Assembly: GCF_030161395.1 (NCBI RefSeq)
Contig: NZ_BSST01000001.1
Coordinates: 2,852,001-2,916,000, forward strand
Length of the DNA stretch: 64,000 bases
DNA from: Thalassotalea insulae
Lineage (GTDB): Bacteria > Pseudomonadota > Gammaproteobacteria > Enterobacterales > Alteromonadaceae
Direction: 5' to 3'
The notes under the pieces were generated by a model. It was not told where the DNA came from and did no database searches. It saw only the letters and a program-made list of their open reading frames with translations. This document shows positions 51,816 to 60,586 of the stretch, piece after piece. Both the position numbers and the translations under genes were made by a program. How positions within the stretch are numbered: the first letter of the stretch is position 1; every line of letters begins with the position of its first letter.

Positions 51816-53162
51816 ATGGCAGCTTCTAGAGGTGAGTTCAGCTCACGTATTGGGTTTATTATGGCGGCAGCAGGTTCCGCTGTTGGTTTAGGAAATATTT
51901 GGGGTTTTCCAACACAAACAGCAAGTAATGGTGGTGCTGCATTTGTCTTGGTTTACCTCGTGCTAGCATTCTGTTTGGCTTATCCAGCGTTTATGGCTGA
52001 GCTGTTAATTGGTCGTTATGGTCAAGCTAATGCAGTGACCTCACTACAAAAAATGTCCCGAACCACATTTCATAAGCGTTTCGCGTTTTTTGTTGGTTTT
52101 GGTGGGGTGATATGTGCGGCGTTAATTTTGAGTTTTTATGGAATTCTCGCTGGCTGGATGGTGTCATATGCCGTGGAACCGGTTTTACAACTTGCTGCGG
52201 TTAATGATGCGGCAAATTGGGTAGTAGCACAGTCATTTGCCCGTAATATATGTTTTGCAGCGATTTTTATGTTTTTAACGGTATTTGTCATTCGCCGTGG
52301 TGTTGAAGATGGCATCGAAAAATGGTCCAAGCGCTTAATGCCGTTATTGATCGTTTTGTTAGTTATTTTGATTGCTTATGTTTTTACCCTTGACGGTGCA
52401 AGCGACGGGTTAAATGCCTATTTGAATCCTGATATTTCTCGAGTATTAGAGCCTGATTTATTGATTAGTGCCATGGGGCAGGCGTTCTTTTCCTTGTCAC
52501 TAGGTACCAGTGTTATGGTGATTTACGGTTCTTATATTTCAAAAGAAGAAAACTTAGTGTCATTAGGCGCACAAGTGACATTAATTGATGTTTCCATTGC
52601 TTTTTTAGCTGGATTATTAATTATTCCTGCGATGTATGTGGCACAGGCACAAGGAGTGGCTATATTTGCAGAAGATGGCAGTTTAATTTCTGGTTCTGGT
52701 TTGGTGTTTACTGTATTGCCGAGTTTGTTCGATACTATGGGCAGTATTGGTTTATTTGTCGCCTTTATTTTCTTTATTTTGATGTCGGTTGCGGCATTAA
52801 CTTCTTCTATTTCAATGTTAGAAGGGCCGGTGTCTTATGTGGTTGAACGTCATCAGGTAGAACGTACTAAAGCGACAACGATAATTGGTGTAGTGATTTT
52901 TCTAATGAGTGCATTAATTATTACTAATTTAGATATGATGTTAGGGTTAGTTGCAACGCTGGCAACTGAATACGGCCAACCGATTATTGCCATGTTATGT
53001 TGTGTTTTTGTTGGCTGGATCTGGCATCGCAGTGAAATATTGAAGGAATTACAGCAAGGTAACGATAATATTGAAAACGGCTTGTTTTGGAAGATTTGGC
53101 CTTGGTATACCAAATTTGTTTGTCCTACCGCCATTGCTGTCGTGTTTATTCATTCGTTATAG
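51816..53162 (+). CDS. Sodium-dependent transporter, NSS/SNF family
   Basis: 448 aa with 11-12 membrane helices. TM1: IGFIMAAAGSAVGLGNIWGFPTQTASNGGAAFVLVY. The usual GNIWRFP carries Gly where most members have the gating Arg, and the protein ends at TM11-12 without the long C-tail, as in a marine subgroup. The unwound TM6 appears as ISAMGQAFFSLSLGTSVMVIYGSY. It likely imports an amino acid with Na+; substrate unknown. Confidence 0.9.
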   Translation: MAASRGEFSSRIGFIMAAAGSAVGLGNIWGFPTQTASNGGAAFVLVYLVLAFCLAYPAFMAELLIGRYGQANAVTSLQKMSRTTFHKRFAFFVGFGGVICAALILSFYGILAGWMVSYAVEPVLQLAAVNDAANWVVAQSFARNICFAAIFMFLTVFVIRRGVEDGIEKWSKRLMPLLIVLLVILIAYVFTLDGASDGLNAYLNPDISRVLEPDLLISAMGQAFFSLSLGTSVMVIYGSYISKEENLVSLGAQVTLIDVSIAFLAGLLIIPAMYVAQAQGVAIFAEDGSLISGSGLVFTVLPSLFDTMGSIGLFVAFIFFILMSVAALTSSISMLEGPVSYVVERHQVERTKATTIIGVVIFLMSALIITNLDMMLGLVATLATEYGQPIIAMLCCVFVGWIWHRSEILKELQQGNDNIENGLFWKIWPWYTKFVCPTAIAVVFIHSL

Positions 53163-53175
53163 CGTGTGTTAGTAA

Positions 53176-53814
53176 ATGAAGTCTTTATTAATATTCATCT
53201 GCTTGTTTGCTAACTGTCAGCTTGCCTATGCGGAGATAGAAATCGGGAAGGAGCTCGATATTACCTATTACCAAGTATCAGGAAAAAACATCGAGGAACT
53301 TCGTCAGAGTGTCAAAGAAAATGGTCCAAGTATGGCAACCGGTAAAAAGCTATGGGCAAAAGCTGCATGGGAGATAGTGACAGAATATCATTTTAAAACG
53401 CTTGAAAGTGGCTGTTTGATTTCGGTGAGCAGCATGAAAGTTGTTGCCGATGTTTCATTGCCCCAGTGGCGAGATGTAGATAGCCTATCAACTAAAACCA
53501 AAGAATGGTGGCAAGAGTTTTCAGAGTTTATGTATCAACATGAAAATTTGCATGTTGATAATGTAATTAATGAAGCTAAAGCGTTGAAACAAGCGATAAC
53601 TAAACAACAACCTTTGCCATCATGTGAATTGGCGAGAAATAAATATTTTTTTCTAAAGCGGGAGTATTTGGCAGAGATTAATTTTAACGATGTCAAAATT
53701 GATAGGGCCGCTATGCAAAGATTTAATTCTAATGAACGTTTATTTGAGCCGTTAAAAGCTTCAGGTGGTTTGGTAATAGAAAGTGGCGGTATGCGAAGTA
53801 TCATTAGCTTGTAG
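53176..53814 (+). CDS. Secreted DUF922-like putative metalloprotease
   Basis: 212 aa. Signal peptide about 1-20 (LIFICLFANCQLAYAE). The family feature is an HExxH zinc motif in a helix: EFMYQHENLHVDNVINEAKAL. It has two Cys that could pair. Located 13 bases after the transporter gene and probably co-transcribed. Annotation to DUF922 is by motif and overall pattern only. Confidence 0.65.
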   Translation: MKSLLIFICLFANCQLAYAEIEIGKELDITYYQVSGKNIEELRQSVKENGPSMATGKKLWAKAAWEIVTEYHFKTLESGCLISVSSMKVVADVSLPQWRDVDSLSTKTKEWWQEFSEFMYQHENLHVDNVINEAKALKQAITKQQPLPSCELARNKYFFLKREYLAEINFNDVKIDRAAMQRFNSNERLFEPLKASGGLVIESGGMRSIISL

Positions 53815-53842
53815 GCGATTATTCCAGTAATCGCCTACAAGC
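53807..53842. terminator. Convergent terminator overlapping the DUF922-like stop codon
   Basis: Perfect 15-bp inverted repeat (53807-53821 with 53828-53842), loop 6 nt, between the convergent DUF922-like and thioredoxin genes. No T tract on either side, so it may act mainly as a 3'-end stabiliser. Confidence 0.6.
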
Positions 53843-53852
53843 CTTCTATTAA

Positions 53853-54167
53853 TCATTGAGTAACAAATTCGCTGACTTGTTTAACAGATGCGGCACCAAC
53901 TTTTCGGTCAACTAACTCCCCATTATTGAGGAGTAATAAGGTTGGGATGCCGCGAATACCATACTGAGCCATTAATTCTTGGGCTTGATCAGAATCTATT
54001 TTCACTACTTTAATTTCTTGGTGCTGCTCTGCGATTTGTTCGACTACAGGTGCGATCATTTTGCAAGGGCCACACCAAGGAGCATAAAAATCTACTAGTA
54101 CCTTCCCTTGATGGGCCAATACTTGTTCAGAAAAGTTATCAGATGTTACTTCACTAACTTGTGTCAT
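53853..54167 (-). CDS. trxA: Thioredoxin
   Basis: 104 aa from the ATG at 54167, preceded by GGAGAA; an in-frame ATG at 54200 would add 11 residues outside the family alignment. Redox motif WCGPC in VDFYAPWCGPCKMIAPV, cis-Pro in GIRGIPTLLLL. A cytoplasmic general disulfide reductase; possibly a second thioredoxin of the cell. Divergent from a LysR regulator. Confidence 0.94.
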   Translation of the reverse strand: MTQVSEVTSDNFSEQVLAHQGKVLVDFYAPWCGPCKMIAPVVEQIAEQHQEIKVVKIDSDQAQELMAQYGIRGIPTLLLLNNGELVDRKVGAASVKQVSEFVTQ

Positions 54168-54276
54168 ATGTTCTCCTACTATTAATACTAATGTTCTCAA
54201 TTTGGGTCAGTGTAGAGTAGTTGCATTGATTTGATTAGTAGGGTTAAATGCAATTGATTGTTTTATAAATAGGACA

Positions 54277-55155
54277 ATGAAAATGATTGGTGCAATAGAG
54301 CATTATTTGTTTTTTACCGCCATAGTGGAGCAAGGATCGATTACCAAAGCGGCACAACATCTGGGATTACCAAAATCAAAACTGAGCCGACGGTTGGCAT
54401 TATTGGAGCAGCAATTAGGCACTCAATTGTTGAATCGTACTACTAGAAACCAAGTATTAACCGAAAGTGGGCGCTTACTTTATAATAACTGTAAACCTCA
54501 TATCGATGCGTTAACTGATGCACAGACATTAGTGACTAATGCGATTTCTGTGGTCAAAGGCAAGCTAAATTTATTATTACCGCTTGAATTTTTTAATAAA
54601 GTGATCAGCTCATTGATCACTGATTTTGCGATAAGCTACCCAGAGATCGAAATTCATTGTCATCATTATTCTCAAAGTCAGCCGCCAGTCGATTACCAGT
54701 ATGATTTAGTGTTTGTCTTGCATGAACAAGCATTACCAAGTTCTAACTGGATCGGTAGAACTTTGCTTAGTTTTCCACAGTCTATTTATATTGCACAAGC
54801 GAGCAAACTTCCGCTGTTCAATGAAATAGCGGATATTAGTCTGCAAAGTGCAATTTTTTCCAGTGAACAAGAACAGTGGCTGTTTCGAGTAGCGGATGAA
54901 TTTAAGGTCGTTACGCCAAAGCAGGTGATGGTACTTTCTAGTCCTGAAATGCGGGTTGAGGCCTGTCAACGTGGGATCGGTATGATTAAGCTGCCGGATT
55001 ATATTGGTAAAAATAATACCTTATTACGACCTGTGAATTTGAAACATCATTTGGTCGCGCAACAATTAACTTTAATGTATCAAAATCGCAATATTCCAGC
55101 GAAAACTCGTATCTTTTTAGACTATTTTCAAAGCAAAATAGGCCGCTTATCCTAG
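54277..55155 (+). CDS. LysR family transcriptional regulator
   Basis: 292 aa. N-terminal HTH: FTAIVEQGSITKAAQHLGLPKSKLSRRLALLEQQLGTQLLNRTTRN, followed by a LysR substrate domain (about 90-290). Start at 54277 (MKMIGAIEHYLFF). It is divergent from trxA, so trxA is a candidate target. Effector unknown. Confidence 0.92.
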   Translation: MKMIGAIEHYLFFTAIVEQGSITKAAQHLGLPKSKLSRRLALLEQQLGTQLLNRTTRNQVLTESGRLLYNNCKPHIDALTDAQTLVTNAISVVKGKLNLLLPLEFFNKVISSLITDFAISYPEIEIHCHHYSQSQPPVDYQYDLVFVLHEQALPSSNWIGRTLLSFPQSIYIAQASKLPLFNEIADISLQSAIFSSEQEQWLFRVADEFKVVTPKQVMVLSSPEMRVEACQRGIGMIKLPDYIGKNNTLLRPVNLKHHLVAQQLTLMYQNRNIPAKTRIFLDYFQSKIGRLS

Positions 55156-55216
55156 ATGACAGATAAGCACTATTGTTTATCGAACCTTCTGGTTGATTAG
55201 TAGGGGCCTTTATTTT

Positions 55217-55281
55217 AAAAAACGTTGCGTTTTTTGGCTTGTATTAAGGCTGTGCTCGGCAATTGGCGAGCGCCAATTTTA
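55217..55281. terminator. Two short hairpins between the LysR and pseudouridine synthase genes
   Basis: First: AAAAAACG / CGTTTTTT (55217-55224, 55228-55235). Second: AATTGGCG / CGCCAATT (55261-55268, 55271-55278) followed by TTATT. Either could terminate the two convergent transcripts. Confidence 0.5.
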
Positions 55282-55369
55282 TTAAGTCACAAGAGGCGTT
55301 TGATATTTACCAATAGAGAGGGGTTAAGAAAATATAACATTCTGCAAAGCTTTATTACCAACCAACTTG

Positions 55370-56059
55370 CTAAAACTTTAGTTCAGGCCAGATAAGTTGC
55401 CAAGGGGCTGCTAATGTAGTCGAGAGCAATTCTTGGCATGCTTTACTGGTAAACTCCTGTCCTTGATGCGGATAATTCAAATATTGATATTGTTTGTCTG
55501 CAATAGTGAACCGCAAGGCGTAGGCGTGTAAATAACCTCTGTCTGATGAGCTTTTACTGTAGTAACTATCGCCAAGAATTGCCGAGCCGATACTGGCAAG
55601 TGCAACTCTAATTTGGTGAGTTCTGCCGGTATAAGGTTTAATAATAAATAGTCGTTTGCCTTCAGTGAGTGAGTAGCTAAAAAATTGGCTGATCGCTGGA
55701 TTGGTTTGACTGCGCAATAACTTCCACATGCCGCGTCGACTCTTTTCCATATCTCCTTTGATCAGCCCTTGTTTCTTTTTTGGCTTTTTATCGCTAATGG
55801 CAAGGTAATATTTTTCAATATTCCGCTGTTCGAATAGCTGCTGAAACTCAGTAGCGCTATTTTTATTGGTAGCAAAAATGATCAGCCCTGATGTCATTTT
55901 ATCTAATCTATGCACAGGATAAAGCTCTGGTGTTAACGCCAAAGCTTTAACTTGCTGGAATAAGCCAGGCTGACCTGACTCACTGTGAAAACTTAAGCCA
56001 GCCGGTTTATATGCTATTAAAAAGTCTGGTTGTTGATCGATAATGTCAATATCTAGCAT
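55370..56059 (-). CDS. RluA-family RNA pseudouridine synthase
   Basis: 229 aa. Catalytic motif YPVHRLDKMTSGLIIFA contains the conserved HRLD Asp; the family tail GRTHQIRVALASIGSAILGDSYY is present. N-terminal DYIVVNKP-equivalent is PDFLIAYKPAGLSFHSE. No S4 domain, as in TruC/RluA-like enzymes; the target RNA is not predictable. Its start is adjacent to the stop of the Na+/H+ antiporter gene upstream (1-base overlap). Confidence 0.92.
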   Translation of the reverse strand: MLDIDIIDQQPDFLIAYKPAGLSFHSESGQPGLFQQVKALALTPELYPVHRLDKMTSGLIIFATNKNSATEFQQLFEQRNIEKYYLAISDKKPKKKQGLIKGDMEKSRRGMWKLLRSQTNPAISQFFSYSLTEGKRLFIIKPYTGRTHQIRVALASIGSAILGDSYYSKSSSDRGYLHAYALRFTIADKQYQYLNYPHQGQEFTSKACQELLSTTLAAPWQLIWPELKF

Positions 56060-57417
56060 TACAGTGATAAACCAATAAGTAGATAGATAAGCATTGTTAA
56101 TGCAGCGCCGACCAAGGCATAAGGTAATTGGGTTTTTACATGCTCAAAATGATCGCAACCGCTGGCAATAGAAGCCACTACGGTAGTATCTGATATTGGG
56201 GATGCGTGGTCACCGAATATACCACCACCTAAAACAGCAGCAACTAAAAACTCAACCGGTAAACCAGTTTGCTGAGCAATAGGCACAGCGATAGGTACTA
56301 AAATTGCGAAAGTGCCCCATGATGTTCCTGTGGCAAATGCCATAAAAGCGGCAGCTAAAAATAAGATCGGTGCAATAAAATACTGCGGCACTTCAACATT
56401 GAGCAGTTGACTGACATAGATCCCGGTGCCCAATTCTTTTATCGCATCACCAAAAGCAAAGGACAGCACTAATATCGCTACTGCTGGCGCCATATGCTTT
56501 ATTCCTTTAAAGCTATGCTTGCAAATCTCTCTGAATGACATCAGTCGCTGGGCTTTGATTAAGCAAATTAATAGTATCAATGCAGATACTATTGCCCAAA
56601 AGACGGAAAACGATCCTGAACCGCGGCGTAAATCACCATTGCCGGTAAACCAAAGTAAGCTTAACGTCATCACTAATAAGGCAAGTAATGGCAGCCACAT
56701 GATTATTGCTGGAGCACTATGGTTAACATGATGGTTATTATCACTGCTGATTATCGAGTTATCTGTTTTCATCGGGCCATAAACTTTACCACTGTATGCG
56801 GTATAATAAGCCATCATTACTGCAATAATGGCATAAAAGTTATAGCCTATAGTGCCGATTAAAATACCGACTGGGTCGGTGAAATCATAACCATCGAGCA
56901 AGCCTAACACATAGGCACCCCAGCCATTTATTAGAAAAAGAATACTAATAGGTGCACAGGTAGAGTCTATCAAGTAGGCCAACCGTGCCCGGCCAAGTTT
57001 ATGTTGATCGAAGAGTTTTTGACTCGCCATACCGGACGTAAACATACTGAGGTTAGTATCGGTAAAAATACTGGTGCCAACGATAGTTGGTAGTAAGGCT
57101 GCTTGACGGGAGTTTTTTACTAAATTGAGTCGGGCGAGCAGGGCAATAAAACCGTTAACTGCGCCTGACTGATTCATTAAGGTAACCAGAGCACCAATCA
57201 GTAGGCTAAAAGAGACAATATAGAGGTTACTGAGAGATGAGAAGACATTGAGCAGACCAAGCACACTGTTTGTTACACTTTCCACTGGCTGAAAATTTGC
57301 TGCCATAAAAAAACACAGTACCATACCGCATAATAGCGCCAGCATTGCATTTTTACGCCAAATGGCAATAGCGATAGCAACTATCGGGGGCAGTAATGAA
57401 AGAGGAGTATCTTGCAT
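56059..57417 (-). CDS. NhaC-family Na+/H+ antiporter
   Basis: 452 aa with about twelve membrane helices. Family features: TIVGTSIFTDTNLSMFTSGMA, LIDSTCAPISILFLINGWGAY, FATGTSWGTFAILVPIAVPIA and GGGIFGDHASPISDTTVVASIASGCDHFEHVKTQLPYAL. Expected to exchange Na+ (or a dicarboxylate/amine in related subgroups) for H+ at the inner membrane. It precedes the pseudouridine synthase gene in one transcript. Confidence 0.92.
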   Translation of the reverse strand: MQDTPLSLLPPIVAIAIAIWRKNAMLALLCGMVLCFFMAANFQPVESVTNSVLGLLNVFSSLSNLYIVSFSLLIGALVTLMNQSGAVNGFIALLARLNLVKNSRQAALLPTIVGTSIFTDTNLSMFTSGMASQKLFDQHKLGRARLAYLIDSTCAPISILFLINGWGAYVLGLLDGYDFTDPVGILIGTIGYNFYAIIAVMMAYYTAYSGKVYGPMKTDNSIISSDNNHHVNHSAPAIIMWLPLLALLVMTLSLLWFTGNGDLRRGSGSFSVFWAIVSALILLICLIKAQRLMSFREICKHSFKGIKHMAPAVAILVLSFAFGDAIKELGTGIYVSQLLNVEVPQYFIAPILFLAAAFMAFATGTSWGTFAILVPIAVPIAQQTGLPVEFLVAAVLGGGIFGDHASPISDTTVVASIASGCDHFEHVKTQLPYALVGAALTMLIYLLIGLSL

Positions 57418-57710
57418 GGGTTCTACTTCTTATTATTGTTTGGCTAAACTTTACCTGATGTAGCTATGATTACAAACCGATATTGTTAATTAGTGTTAAT
57501 TCAAATAGTTTGAGTAAACGTTTAAAGTATATTGGTGGAAAGTTATTTTAAGCGATCTCGGTCTATTGGCAAAACGAGTAAAAGTAATGTGGAGATTTTT
57601 ATAATAATTTTCTCACTAATTATTTTACTAAATATAACAAGATACATTGAAATGTGGATATTTACCCTCAGATAGTAAATCAGCCAAGGCTCAATGTTAT
57701 AGGGACCATT

Positions 57711-59282
57711 TTGACAAATTCTTTTCAACACTATATCAACGCATTTAGCGAAGATAAGCACCTCACGTCTTTAACAGGAATAGGTCGAGGTATCGAAAGG
57801 GAAGGCTTAAGAGTCTTAAATGAAGGTAAGTTATCTACTCATCGCCATTATCATAATTTAGGTTCAGCATTAACCCATGCAAATATCACCACAGATTATG
57901 CCGAGTGTTTACTGGAATTTATCACCCCGGTCAGTTATTCAGCTCAGCAAGCTATCGATCAATTACGGGACATTCAAAAGTTTACCTTGTCACAAATAGA
58001 TAATGAGCTTATCTGGCCGATGAGTATGCCATGCTTTGTTGATGACGACGATAAAATCGAATTGGCGCAGTACGGTTCGTCAAATATTGGCACTATGAAA
58101 ACTGTCTATCGTCAGGGGTTAAAAAACCGTTACGGCAGTATGATGCAGGTGATCGCCGGTATTCACTTTAACTTCTCTTTTTCTCAGCAATTTTGGCGGA
58201 CACTGCAACAGCTAGATCAAAATACGGATGAGCGACAACAATTTATTTCCGCTAAGTATTTTGCTTTATTGCGTAACTATAAGCGTTACTCCTGGTTGAT
58301 CCCCTATCTTTATGGCAGTTCTCCTGCTATTTGCTCATCATTTTTACAGGGGAAAGCAACTAACCTACCGTTTAAAAAATCGGATAGCGGCTATTTGTAC
58401 CTAGAATACGCAACTTCTTTACGGATGAGTGATTTAGGTTATACCAATAGTGAACAGTCTTCATTGCACATTTGTTATAACGATTTACCCGGTTATTTGG
58501 ATGGGGTCAGAGAAGCAATTAATTTGTCATCTGCTAAGTTTGAAAAGATAGGTATCAAGGTTAATGGTAAATATCAACAACTTAATAGCAATGTATTGCA
58601 AATAGAAAATGAATTATATGCACCAATTCGTCCGAAACAGGTGGCGCAGTCTGGAGAGAAACCTTCAGAGGCGCTTGCCAGTAGAGGTGTGGAATATATT
58701 GAAGTGCGGGCGTTAGATGTTAATCCGTTTGTTGATACCGGTATCAGCTTACAGCAAATTCATTTTCTCGATATTTTTCTAACCTTCTGTGTCTTAGCTG
58801 ATAGTCCGTTATTATGTTGTGATAAACAAAACAGCTATCAGAAAAATATGGAAGAGGTAGTGGTGCGCGGTAGAGATCCAGAATTGAGATTAATGGATAA
58901 CGGCCAGTTAAAGTCGGTGCCGCAATGGGGCAATGAATTATTTACTCAAATGGCTCAAGTTGCCGAGTTATTGGATAAAGCGTATCAAACTGACACTTAT
59001 GTCAAGGCGTTGGCTATTGAACAGCAAAAGTTAACTGATCCTGACTTAACACCATCAGCACAAATAATTGCTATGGTGGTTGAGCAAAATGAAAGCTTAA
59101 CCGGTTATGCATTAACACAGGCTAATCACTATCGTGAGCAATTAATCACAAGTGGTTACCGTTTTTATAACGAGCAATATTTTATTGATCAGGCGGAGCT
59201 TTCTCATCAGAAACAGCGAGAAATTGAGATGAATGATCAGTTAAGTTTTGAACAGTTTTTAGCGGATTATTTCACGGTTTAG
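57711..59282 (+). CDS. gshA: Glutamate-cysteine ligase
   Basis: 523 aa from a TTG at 57711, with AGGGA 6-8 bases upstream; residues before it are not family-like, and E. coli gshA also starts with TTG. First step of glutathione synthesis. Motifs: GIGRGIEREGLRV, TTDYAECLLEFITP, SMPCF, GIHFNFS, VEYIEVRALDVNPF. Full-length E. coli-type enzyme. The reading frame extends upstream to 57654. No gshB in the window. Confidence 0.95.
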   Translation: MTNSFQHYINAFSEDKHLTSLTGIGRGIEREGLRVLNEGKLSTHRHYHNLGSALTHANITTDYAECLLEFITPVSYSAQQAIDQLRDIQKFTLSQIDNELIWPMSMPCFVDDDDKIELAQYGSSNIGTMKTVYRQGLKNRYGSMMQVIAGIHFNFSFSQQFWRTLQQLDQNTDERQQFISAKYFALLRNYKRYSWLIPYLYGSSPAICSSFLQGKATNLPFKKSDSGYLYLEYATSLRMSDLGYTNSEQSSLHICYNDLPGYLDGVREAINLSSAKFEKIGIKVNGKYQQLNSNVLQIENELYAPIRPKQVAQSGEKPSEALASRGVEYIEVRALDVNPFVDTGISLQQIHFLDIFLTFCVLADSPLLCCDKQNSYQKNMEEVVVRGRDPELRLMDNGQLKSVPQWGNELFTQMAQVAELLDKAYQTDTYVKALAIEQQKLTDPDLTPSAQIIAMVVEQNESLTGYALTQANHYREQLITSGYRFYNEQYFIDQAELSHQKQREIEMNDQLSFEQFLADYFTV

Positions 59283-59310
59283 CTATTGCAGTAGCAGAAA
59301 AATTTCAGGC

Positions 59311-59413
59311 AAAAAAAAGCGCGTTAGGGCAACGCGCTGTAACAAATAAGAAAGCAGTCCAGGGAGGTATTTGCTCTCAAAAGTTATGACCACAGGTTTT
59401 TTTGATAGTTCAA
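59311..59413 (-). ncRNA. Putative sRNA unit 1 of a four-copy tandem array
   Basis: Promoter TTGAACTA (59413-59406), 16 nt, then TCATAAC (59389-59383). Predicted RNA about 59377-59311 (about 66 nt), with core CCTCCCTGGAC and terminator stem AGCGCGTT / AACGCGCT (59318-59325, 59331-59338) followed by T8 on the minus strand. This unit is the most diverged and lies about 217 nt from unit 2. It reads away from all flanking genes. Confidence 0.65.
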
Positions 59414-59524
59414 TTTTTATTCAAAATAAATTCATTTTTTTGTACAAATTTTAGTTTTTATTCATAAGGTATTGATAAATATTCAATACTTATTTTCATT
59501 CGTTTCTTAATTTTTTCAACAAAT

Positions 59525-59630
59525 AAAAAAACGCGTTCTCTTATATAAGGGAACGCGTAAAACATGAAACACTAAGGGAAATAAAATACCTCTCATATGG
59601 TATGAGTGGTAGTTAAACAATTAGTTCCAA
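59525..59630 (-). ncRNA. Putative sRNA unit 2 of a four-copy tandem array
   Basis: Promoter TTGGAACTA (59630-59622), 16 nt, then TCATACC (59605-59599). Predicted RNA about 59594-59525 (about 70 nt). Core TTATTTCCCTTAGTGTTTC, then a long hairpin built on ACGCGTTC / GAACGCGT (59531-59538, 59551-59558), followed by T7. Its 14-nt core at 59574-59587 is perfectly complementary to the ribosome binding site of the small ORF at 39884. Confidence 0.7.
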
Positions 59631-59639
59631 CTAATTGAT

Positions 59640-59743
59640 AAAAAAACGCGCTCACTTAAATAAGGGAGCGCGTAAAACATGAAACACTAAGGGAAATAAA
59701 AAACCTCTCGTATATTATGAGTATAGGTTTATGAAGAAGTTCC
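59640..59743 (-). ncRNA. Putative sRNA unit 3 of a four-copy tandem array
   Basis: Promoter GGAACTT (59743-59737), 16 nt, then TCATAAT (59720-59714). Predicted RNA about 59709-59640 (about 70 nt), almost identical to unit 2 in its core (TTATTTCCCTTAGTGTTTC) and in the GAGAGGT 5' end. Terminator stem ACGCGCTC / GAGCGCGT (59646-59653, 59666-59673) then T7. Covarying stem bases relative to unit 2 (GTTC/GAAC versus GCTC/GAGC) support a selected RNA structure. Confidence 0.7.
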
Positions 59744-59764
59744 ATCGTTCTCTAAAAATTATGC

Positions 59765-59868
59765 AAAAAAAAGCGCGTTAACTTAATTAAGTAACGCGCT
59801 AAACATGTCCAAGGGAAACATCATATGAAAGTCTTGTAAGTAAGAACGGCTAAATTAAGAAAAGTTCA
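59765..59868 (-). ncRNA. Putative sRNA unit 4 of a four-copy tandem array
   Basis: Promoter TGAACTT (59868-59862), 16 nt, then TCTTAC (59845-59840). Predicted RNA about 59834-59765 (about 70 nt), core GTTTCCCTTGGACATG. Terminator stem AGCGCGTTA / TAACGCGCT (59772-59780, 59792-59800) followed by T8. First of the array in the direction of transcription. The -10 is the weakest of the four. Confidence 0.62.
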
Positions 59869-59965
59869 AATAGTTTTAAACTTTTTTATTTTTTTGTTAA
59901 AAGTGCCAAAAAGTAAAACTTTCTGGCATTATATTGCTAATCGATTTTCAACCTGTCTTTATGTT

Positions 59966-60586
59966 ATGTATAAGATAAAATGTCTTGTAATTTGTTATGT
60001 TAGCGTATTGTTTTTAGCTAGCTGTGCAACGCCTCCCCCTAAAAACCCCGAAAATATTTGTGAAATTTTTCGTGAACATAGAGATTGGTATTTCGCTGCC
60101 AAAGACGCGAGATCGCGCTGGGGGGTGCCTATTCATGTACCTATAAGCATGATGTATCAAGAAAGCTCATTTAAAGAGGATGCGCTGCCGCCACGTGATT
60201 ATTTACTGGGCTTTATTCCTTGGGGCAGGGTTAGTTCTGCTTATGGTTATTCACAAGCGAAAACCATGACTTGGGAAGACTATATTCGAGAAACCGATAA
60301 CTCAGGGGCGGATAGGGATGATTTCGATGATGCTATCGATTTTATGGCTTGGTTTATTTATAAAACTCATCGTATTAATAAAGTCTCAAAATGGGACGCC
60401 TATAACCAGTACTTAAACTATCATGAAGGCTGGGGGGGATTTAAACGAAAAACCTATAAGAAAAAGGCTTGGTTAACGAAAGTTTCCCGGAAAGTTGATC
60501 GTCGGGCACGAAAATATAGTAGCCAATTGAAAAGCTGTGAGGCTGATTTAAATAAAAGCTGGTTATGGCGTTTACTATTTGGCTAA
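59966..60586 (+). CDS. Lytic transglycosylase-like lipoprotein
   Basis: 206 aa from the ATG at 59966, which places a short hydrophobic signal directly before lipobox LFLASC; the frame is open to a TTG at 59894. The SLT-like core has the catalytic Glu context VPISMMYQESSF and the SAYGYSQAKTMTWEDY motif, then a GWGGFKR tail. It likely cleaves or binds peptidoglycan at the inner face of the outer membrane. Similar stand-alone proteins occur in Vibrio and Shewanella. Ribosome binding site weak. Confidence 0.78.
   Translation: MYKIKCLVICYVSVLFLASCATPPPKNPENICEIFREHRDWYFAAKDARSRWGVPIHVPISMMYQESSFKEDALPPRDYLLGFIPWGRVSSAYGYSQAKTMTWEDYIRETDNSGADRDDFDDAIDFMAWFIYKTHRINKVSKWDAYNQYLNYHEGWGGFKRKTYKKKAWLTKVSRKVDRRARKYSSQLKSCEADLNKSWLWRLLFG

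Noticed and set aside
59525..59800. Reading the repeats on the plus strand as tiny ORFs (ATG AAA CAC stop) with AAGGGA sites
   Set aside because: The frames have only three codons, and the T tracts and promoter-like pairs all fit the minus strand.
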